From Rhodopirellula sp. (GTDB taxonomy: Bacteria > Planctomycetota > Planctomycetia > Pirellulales > Thermoguttaceae): a DNA stretch of 64,000 bases. Where the stretch lies: the NCBI GenBank assembly GCA_012728855.1, contig JAAYEH010000137.1:1-64000 (forward strand), written 5' to 3'. Below the pieces are notes generated by a model. That model was given only the letters and a program-made list of their open reading frames with translations. It did not search any database and had not been told where the DNA came from. Both the position numbers and the translations under genes were made by a program. Positions 58,481 through 64,000 of this stretch are shown here, piece after piece. Numbering within the stretch: position 1 is the first letter of the stretch; each line of letters begins with the position of its first letter.

Positions 58481-58813
58481 GGAGCGGGCGAGGCCGGTTA
58501 GCATTTTTGAGATTTCCTTCAATTCCGCGACGAATCGGTGCATCTGGTCGGTAGTGAGGAGGCCGACTTTGGCGGCGATGTAACATTGGGTTCGTAACTC
58601 GGCCGCCGATCCACGGGCAACCCGCAGAAACCGGGCGAAGTCCTTGCCGCCGCGTTCCGCCCCCTCCGCGATATTCGAGGCGACGGACACAGCGGCCCGC
58701 TGCATCTGGTCACGCAACGCGAAGTCCCGACGCTGCCGAAGCGTCTCATACACCTGCACCGCCAATTGGCAAGCCCGCTTCCAAACCTCCAACTCCTCAA
58801 ACGATCGATACAT
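58463..58813 (-). CDS. Four-helix-bundle protein (23S rRNA intervening-sequence type)
   Basis: 116 residues from the ATG at 58813 (GGAGGGGGT upstream). Begins MYRSFEELEVWKRA, with the family segments QMQRAAVSVASNIAEGAERG and LRVARGSAAELRTQ. It forms a four-helix bundle; members are known from intervening sequences in 23S rRNA genes and as free genes of unknown function. The last codons, CTG AAC ACT GAA AAC TGA (LNTEN-stop), are made entirely of the terminal heptad repeat, so the repeats supply the stop codon. Confidence 0.9.
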   Translation of the reverse strand: MYRSFEELEVWKRACQLAVQVYETLRQRRDFALRDQMQRAAVSVASNIAEGAERGGKDFARFLRVARGSAAELRTQCYIAAKVGLLTTDQMHRFVAELKEISKMLTGLARSLNTEN

Positions 58814-58840
58814 ACCCCCTCCGGCCAATCTTCAGTTCTG

Positions 58841-58861
58841 CTGAACACTGAACACTGAAAA
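58841..58861 (+). repeat. Heptad repeats at the right end of the four-helix-bundle cassette
   Basis: CTGAACA twice and CTGAAAA once, the reverse complement of the left-end heptads. Together the ends enclose about 400 bp. Confidence 0.85.
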
Positions 58862-59043
58862 CTTCACACTCTCCCATCCCCCTTGAGGATTATCAAGACA
58901 CGAAGAGAACCGCGAGATTGACGGGGCGGCGGGGATGTTGGTGACACCCCGGGCGATGGCGCGGGACTCGATCCGCTCGACGTAACCTTGATTCAGCTTA
59001 ACGACTTACAGAAACTGCCGCAACCACGTTCTGCTTGGGCCCC
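58862..59043. other. Intergenic region beside the restriction-gene remnant
   Basis: No supported gene. On the minus strand a short open stretch reads NQGYVERIESRAIARGVTN, which may be another remnant of a DNA-modification gene, but this is only suggestive. Confidence 0.35.
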
Positions 59044-59289
59044 TTACACATCATCCGCCGAAACCACGACATCGAACGGCACTCTCGGCACCTCGAAATA
59101 CTTCTTCCCGCACCGCACTTTGTCCGCTTCGCGGCCTCGTTCAAAAACGGGGACAGGCACCTCGCCGAACCGTGTTTTTTCACCGGCAGAAGCTATTTGG
59201 CTCGGAGCCAGTCCCCGTTTTTGAACCAGGCCCGCTTCGCTGGTGCGGAGCTTCAGGAAGTCCTTGGTGCTCTTGGTCTCCCGGACCGA
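59044..59289 (-). pseudogene. C-terminal remnant of a type III restriction endonuclease (Res)
   Basis: The minus-strand frame is open from 59289 to the TAA at 59046-59044, closed upstream by another TAA. It reads VRETKSTKDFLKLRTSEA, then 36 residues contributed by a palindromic element and its duplicated target, then DKVRCGKKYFEVPR and PFDVVVSADDV-stop. The V-x-E-T-K and A-D-K-x-x-C-G-x-x-x-F-E blocks are the recurrent end of type III Res subunits. The helicase part is absent, so the gene is dead. The element inserted in frame. Confidence 0.7.
59124..59239. mobile_element. Palindromic element PE-4 inside the Res remnant, 8-bp duplication
   Basis: The 100-bp element (59132-59231) has inner arms CGTTCAAAAACGGGGACAGG and CCAGTCCCCGTTTTTGAACC. 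CCGCTTCG stands directly outside both ends (59124-59131 and 59232-59239). With the duplicated 8 bases the insertion adds exactly 108 bases, 36 codons, so the Res frame stays open through it. Confidence 0.85.
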
Positions 59290-59982
59290 TTATCGTCGGT
59301 GCGGCGCGGACCGTGCGGATTAGCGATTCTTCGATTTGTCAAAGAGCTTCAGAGCAGAGAGTCAAAAGATGACTGGTTCAGCTCCGCTGGACATGATCAT
59401 GTGTCCACTGATCTCGCCAGCTTGATCGGTGCAGCGCGGATTGTCAAGCGAGTTTTCCGGGCCACGGTGATGAAAGGGAGTTCCGTGACCGTGATGTGCG
59501 GTTTTGCCGGGCCAGTGCGGTGGCGAGGCCGGGGGAGTTTTTCGACAAGGCGGGTTTTCTGCGATTTGACTTGGGCGAGATCCAAGAGTGTAAGTGCCTG
59601 GGGCAATTGGGTTTCAGTTGCTGGCCGCAATCGCAAGTTCGTGCAAGCCGAAAGTGGGGTGGCGAAAAAGTCGGGGTTCAAAAACGGGGACAGGCACTTC
59701 GCCGAACCGTGTTTTTTTCACCGGCAGAAGCTGTTTGAGTCGGAGCCAGTCCCCGTTTTTTGAACCATGCCCCTTCCTGCGCTACGTGAAAGGGTTGCAC
59801 GGTCTTAGGCGAGCGGGAGACCGGCCTCCTATGCGGGTGCCTTTGTGCATTTGCGCTGCGGATTGCTGCGCGACTCGACCGCGCGAGCTCGGCGATTACC
59901 CCCTCTTTGGAACGATTATCGGAAAAATGCGCGATTTTTTTCCTGCAATCGGCGTTTCACGGCATTTAAGAGGGTGAGGGGC
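59240..59982. other. Non-coding accessory segment
   Basis: About 740 bases. It holds the palindromic element PE-5 (59675-59766) and the upstream region of the MT-A70-like gene. Open frames on both strands run through the element arms and show no family likeness; I support no gene here. Confidence 0.5.
59675..59766. mobile_element. Palindromic element PE-5
   Basis: Starts GGTTCAAAAACGGGGACAGG and ends CCAGTCCCCGTTTTTTGAACC. It is nearly identical to PE-4, differing at only a few bases and two added T, 450 bp away in the same orientation. No flanking duplication is clear. Confidence 0.85.
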
Positions 59983-61137
59983 GTGAAACGGACCCGCAAC
60001 GTCGTTGAGGCGGAGATGGTCATGAGTGGTCGGATGGATCAGCAGCGGATGTGTGTTGAGACACGGCGAGCGCTTGGGAAGGCGTGCCGTCTGGATGAGA
60101 TCCTGTCGGTACGTGAGGTGGCCGAGGCACTGCGGCAGTATGCCAAGTCGACCCGAGCGGGGCTGGAGTTCCAGAACTGCGTTGCCAAGATCAAATTGCT
60201 GGCAGAGCGAAAGGCCGGGGCGCTATTGGCCGGTATGCACTTGCGGGGCGGAAACCATAAGAGCCTATCCCAAAACCTCGCGAAGAGAGGGGGACAGGCA
60301 TGTTTTGCTGTGAAGACTCCGAAAAATGAGCCAGTCCCCGACGGTCTTGGGATAGGCTCCAAGTCGATGAGTGAGCCGGACAATGCGGCGCTGAGGGCAC
60401 TCGGTATTTCGCGTCAGCAATCGGCCCGCTGGCAACTCGAAGCATCCGTTCCGCAGGAGTTGTTCGAACGATTCGTGCGCGAGACCGGCTTGCTCGGTGA
60501 GGAACTGACATCGAAGGGATTGCTGCGCTTGGCGAGAGAACTCCGCGCGGAAGGGGATGGGACGGCGGGCAAGGCCGCACGGCATGTCGATGCGTGGGGA
60601 TGCCGCAGCATTTTTGGGGAAGTACGCAGCGAGCTGCGGTTGATGGCCTCGAACGGCGAGAGATACGCTTGCGTGTACGTGGCGCCGCGGTGGCCGGAAG
60701 ACGAATCGTGTTGCCGTAGCGGGCGCAAGAGGGGCGCGCTTTGCGGTATCGAGGAGAGCCTGCGAGCGCTGCCCGTGGGCGAAGTGGCTGCGGAAGAAGC
60801 GCACCTTCACCTGTGGACGGTTCCGGAGGCTTTGCCGTGCGCAGTGAAGGTGCTGAAGGCGTGGGGATTTCGGTACGCAAGCTGCCTGGTATGCACGGGG
60901 CGGTCAGGTGGATCCGGCCTCTATTGGGGTCGGGAGACGGGACTTGTCCTGCTGGGTGTGCGTGGATGGCTGCCGTTTCAAGACAACTCGATGCCGGGTT
61001 GTGCCGAGTCGATGGACGCGCTTGACGGGAATCCTTCGGGCTGGCTTCGCGGTCTGGTGGAGCGGGCGAGTCCCGGGCCCTACCTGGATCTGTTCGGGAC
61101 GGAAAAGGCCGCGGGTTGGCTGCCAACGGGACGCTGA
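59983..61137 (+). CDS. MT-A70-like DNA adenine methyltransferase without DPPW motif
   Basis: 384 residues from a GTG start with GAGGGG upstream. The N-terminal half matches ParB-like/MT-A70 phage-type proteins (EILSVREVAEALRQYAKSTRAG shortened here to AEALRQYAKSTR; ALGISRQQSARWQL). The C-terminal half has ALPVGEVAAEEAHLHLWTVP and ASPGPYLDLFG, the family pattern. Where active enzymes have D-P-P-W, this one reads A234-P-R-W. The acidic residue is therefore lost, and methyl transfer is unlikely. A 99-bp palindromic element adds about residues 94-126 in frame. Confidence 0.75.
   Translation: MKRTRNVVEAEMVMSGRMDQQRMCVETRRALGKACRLDEILSVREVAEALRQYAKSTRAGLEFQNCVAKIKLLAERKAGALLAGMHLRGGNHKSLSQNLAKRGGQACFAVKTPKNEPVPDGLGIGSKSMSEPDNAALRALGISRQQSARWQLEASVPQELFERFVRETGLLGEELTSKGLLRLARELRAEGDGTAGKAARHVDAWGCRSIFGEVRSELRLMASNGERYACVYVAPRWPEDESCCRSGRKRGALCGIEESLRALPVGEVAAEEAHLHLWTVPEALPCAVKVLKAWGFRYASCLVCTGRSGGSGLYWGRETGLVLLGVRGWLPFQDNSMPGCAESMDALDGNPSGWLRGLVERASPGPYLDLFGTEKAAGWLPTGR
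60261..60359. mobile_element. Palindromic element PE-6 inside the MT-A70-like gene
   Basis: Starts GAGCCTATCCCAAAACC and ends GGTCTTGGGATAGGCTC (16 of 17 complementary); inner boxes GGGGGACAGGCATG and GAGCCAGTCCCCGA link it to PE-4 and PE-5. It is 99 bp, 33 codons, without a stop, and it inserts a peptide running SLSQNLAKRGG through DGLGIGS. No clear target duplication. Confidence 0.8.
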
Positions 61138-61151
61138 GTTACACGCCGGCG

Positions 61152-61193
61152 GCAGATGCGTTCGGGACGGCGGCAGATGCGTTCGGGACGGCG
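61152..61193 (+). repeat. 21-bp tandem duplication
   Basis: GCAGATGCGTTCGGGACGGC(G) occurs twice without a gap, at 61152-61172 and 61173-61193, giving ADAFGTAADAFGTA in the protein. It keeps the frame and looks like a recent slippage event. Confidence 0.85.
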
Positions 61194-62900
61194 ACGGTGA
61201 CGGTGCGGGTACACGACGACGGCGGGACGGCCAGCCAGGGCGGCATGCTGCGGTTCTCGCCGCTCGAGAAGGGCGACGCGGTCATCCAGACGCTGACGAT
61301 CTCCAACACGGGCACGGCGGAACTGACGCTCGACCCTGCGTCGCTGGTGGTGCCCAAGGGATACACGGTGATGGCGCCGTTTGCCGCCACGGTGGCCCCG
61401 GGGGCGACGACGACGCTGGTGGTCCGCATGGACGCCGCGGTCTGGTGCCCCGCGCCCGGCACGCTGTCGTTTGCCACCAGCGACCCGGATCTCGCCCGGT
61501 TCCACCTGCTGCTGATTGATCCGACCGGCGGCGGCAGCGCCCAGTCGGTGGTGGAGGACTACGGCACGGCGATCCAGACGGCGATCGACACGTATGTGTC
61601 GAACGCCACGGGCGTCCACGCCCAGTTGGATCAAGACAAAGCGACGGCGCTGAACACCTACAGGACCGCGTGGAAGAATGCGGCCACGTCAACCAATGCG
61701 GACCTTGCCGCGGCCGGGTGGGTCTACGATCTGCTCATCCTGTTGGCGGAAGCCGACAGGGCGCAGGCCGAAAGCGACGCCGACGATCAATACCAGATCG
61801 ATAGCGATGCCGCCTGGTCGACTTACGACTCTTCGGAGGCAACCGCCGCGTCGAATTGGGACGCGGCCGACGAGACCGTGAGCAACAGCTACCAATCCCA
61901 GGCGACCTCGGCGGAGACAAGCTACAACACCACGGTGGATAGCGCTTGGACCAGCTTCGACACTTCCGTGCAGGGACACCAAGCCACCTATGACAGCGCG
62001 GTTGCGGCCAACGCCGCCGCGGCGCAGGCGACAGCGACTGCGGCGGTGACGACGTACGAGGCGACCCAGGCGGCCAACCAGGCCGCCTTCGATTCGGCCG
62101 AGGCGACGGCGGCTACCGCGCGCGATGTGCTGTTGGCGAGCAGCGGGGGATTCGACTTCGGCGCCATTATTGATACCGGCGCATTTCAAGCCAGCCTGGC
62201 GGCGGCCACGACCGTGTTCGATGCGGCCATGGACGGCTATCTGACGGCCTACCAGACGGCAGTCGACGCCGCGGAAACTGCTTACAGCACGGCGGTGCAG
62301 ACGGCCGCCAGCGCCTACAATGCGGCCCTGGTCTCGCACCAGACCGCCCTCGATGCGGCGATTGCCGCGCACGCCGTCACGGCAAGCGCCGCCAGCCAGG
62401 CCGCACAGGCTGCCTACGACTCGGCCATCGCCGGGTACCAGGCAACCCACGATACGGCCGTCGAGAGCGCCAACAACGCGTATGCGGCGGCCATGACGAC
62501 CGCTCGCAACACCTTGAGCAGCGCTCTGGAATCGGCCGACGACGCGTACAACTCCGATGCCACGACGGCGCAAAACGGCTACAACGCCTACCAGCAGACC
62601 CGGACCGCCCAGTACGTCTCCGATCTGGCTGCCGCCAAGGCCGCTTTCGAGGCCAGTGTGGCCGGTGCCAACCGAACTTACGCCGGCGTGGTCACCCCGG
62701 CAAGCGATGCCGCCGGGCAGGCGATCCGACAGGCAATCCAGGACTACGATACGGTTGCTGCCACTTTTCAGGGTTCGCTCAACCTCCAGGCTGCGACGGC
62801 CGTCGAACCGCTGGTCGCCGCGCTTGTTGCAGCGCGGGAGGTTTACCTCGAAGCGCAGACGGCCTACTACGCATCGGACATCAGCGAGGCTCAATACAAC

Positions 62901-62992
62901 GGTATAGGGTCAGACCGGCACTTAACACTTTGACGCGGCATTCGCTTCTCGGGGATCTCGAAAGTGCAAAGTGCCGGTCTGACCCCGGTGCC
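62901..62992. mobile_element. Palindromic element PE-7 inside the toxin-like gene
   Basis: Left arm GGGTCAGACCGGCACTT and right arm AAGTGCCGGTCTGACCCC are perfect complements over 17 bases, with further pairing inside (ACACTTTG and CGAAAGTGC). The reading frame before and after it is the same, but its own sequence supplies a TGA at 62931-62933. No clear target duplication. Confidence 0.75.
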
Positions 62993-63781
62993 GGATAATT
63001 TCGCGATCGACATTGGACCGGCGCCCGCTGCGGCGACCGGAGCCGTTGCGGGTGCGGGCCCGCAGCGCGGCTACTGGCAACGGACGTTCAGCCATGTGGT
63101 AATGGGCGACTATGCTGAGGACGATGCCACGCTGGCAAGCTTGGGGATTGGCTTGGCGGCCGGCTTCACGGGGCTGGATGTGGCGATGGATATCCGCGAC
63201 TTGTCGCACAGCCTTGCCACGTGGCAGTGGTCGTGGGGCCACGTTGGCAAAACGGCGCTGAATGCCGTCGGAGTGATCCCGGTAGTCGGGATGATCAAAT
63301 ACCTTAAGTACCTTGACAACGTGGCCGACGTCGGGAAACATTACGATGAGGCGGCCGAGGCCGTTGGCCGTGGCGTCAGCCAGTTTGACGTTGTTGGCGA
63401 TACGCGGATCGTCAGTCAAGTTGATACGCTTTCGGTCGCCCCACGTGCGGCTCACAATGCGGCTCAGTTCGAGCGATACAAGGACGCTCTACGCGCAGGT
63501 ATGCAGAAGCCGCACGCCACCAACCCTCAACTTGCCAAATACCTGGATGAACTCTACCGACCCGGAGCGAAGATTGGCAGCGGAAGCACCGCTGCCGCTG
63601 TGCGAGAGGAACTGGCTAAGGGGGTTAGTGTGGGAGGCCGCACACACTCCCAGAAGGCAGCCGATTACATTCGTGCGCTTCAGAAGTGGCTCCGTGAGAA
63701 TCCAACAACGCGTCCGGGCGACCGCGCCGCTGCGGAGAACGTGATCAGAGATATGCAAAATGCCTTGAACGGAAATTGAAC

Positions 63782-64000
63782 ATGCCCATTCAACCGGAAG
63801 AAGCGCTTTCGCGGTTTGGCGATTTCTGCGACTCTCTTGCGGAAGCAGTCGCGCGAGAGCGCGCGGACTGGGAGCCTGAACCTCCACCCCTTACCGTCGT
63901 CATGTCAAGGCTTGGACGAGCGGTGGCGTCTGGCGCGCAAGGATGTAGCGAGACCGACCTGAAGCCAGTTTTCGAGCTAGTGGAATCGCTCTTGACAGAC
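63782..64000 (+). CDS. Possible immunity protein, runs off the window
   Basis: The first 73 residues are visible (MPIQPEEALSRFGDFCDSL onward), acidic, helical, without a signal, and still open at the window end. It begins two bases after the stop of the toxin-like gene, where immunity genes usually lie. Its family is not recognised; the immunity role is inferred from position only. Confidence 0.5.
   Translation, partial: MPIQPEEALSRFGDFCDSLAEAVARERADWEPEPPPLTVVMSRLGRAVASGAQGCSETDLKPVFELVESLLTD

Larger units (their letters stand above)
61116..63779 (+). pseudogene. 5'-truncated surface protein ending in a polymorphic-toxin-like domain
   Basis: The frame is open from about 61116 to 63779 apart from one TGA at 62931-62933, which lies within a palindromic element. 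Order: end of a cadherin-like repeat (LSYTPAADAFGTA), a choice-of-anchor D-like domain (about 40-125), a 450-residue Ala-rich, heptad-like stalk, the element, a pre-toxin-like helical segment (about 630-720) and a C-terminal domain with YRPGAKIGSGSTAAAVREEL and SQKAADYIRALQKWL, a block I associate with polymorphic toxin C-termini. There is no start codon or signal; the true N-terminus is missing. A small gene follows at once. Confidence 0.6.

Noticed and set aside
59035-59763. Plus-strand open frame of 242 codons through PE-4 and PE-5
   Set aside because: Most of it is translated element arms and the antisense of the Res remnant; no own family signal.

Overview
The window looks like chromosomal DNA of a planctomycete (Pirellulales-like). 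It is GC-rich. It carries several protein types that are common in that phylum: a DUF1559 pseudopilin with an H-X9-DG motif, a DUF1598 protein, an SHD1-domain protein, a DUF1080 protein, Tat-exported Gfo/Idh/MocA and phosphoesterase proteins, FHA/GAF sigma-54 regulators and a membrane-anchored Ser/Thr kinase. I see no rRNA, tRNA or CRISPR array.

Layout. 0.7-7.2 kb: pseudopilin and two small membrane/zinc-ribbon proteins, a Tat-exported oxidoreductase, a MoaD/ThiS-like sulfur carrier next to its ThiF/MoeB-like activating enzyme, and a membrane-anchored retropepsin-like protease. 7.2-12.8 kb (minus strand): a SurA/PpiD-like periplasmic foldase followed by a sensor kinase and an NtrC-type regulator, possibly an envelope-stress circuit. 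13.3-20.4 kb: topoisomerase I with a lysine-rich tail, AcpS, a rhomboid protease, and cysteine-rich and coiled-coil proteins. 20.6-25.6 kb: a MarR-TolC pair, a bacterioferritin and an AroB-like enzyme. 25.8-36.1 kb: mostly secreted planctomycetal proteins, one broken by an amber codon, and an FHA-GAF-sigma-54 activator. 36.3-45.1 kb: eight plus-strand genes in close succession: a beta-propeller, an ATPase/TOPRIM-like pair, a Zn-dehydrogenase, a UroD-family protein, a phosphoesterase, PurE and MtnA. 45.1-52.9 kb: an SSS symporter, then a TetR-controlled RND efflux operon with two matching candidate operators. 53.2-58.8 kb: a GspE-like ATPase, a CvpA-like protein, a Ser/Thr kinase, MnmA and a four-helix-bundle cassette.

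The last 5 kb are an accessory region. It holds a C-terminal remnant of a type III restriction enzyme, an MT-A70-like methyltransferase lacking the DPPW motif, and a 5'-truncated surface protein ending in a polymorphic-toxin-like domain with a possible immunity gene at the window edge.

The main discovery candidate is a family of roughly 90-125 bp palindromic elements with GGGGACAGG/CCAGTCCCC or GGGGTCAGG-type ends. Two copies have 8-bp flanking duplications. All three copies that sit inside coding sequence keep the host reading frame (one carries a stop codon), so they are translated as inserted peptides. I know of a parallel in Rickettsia palindromic elements. No transposase for the family is visible in this window.
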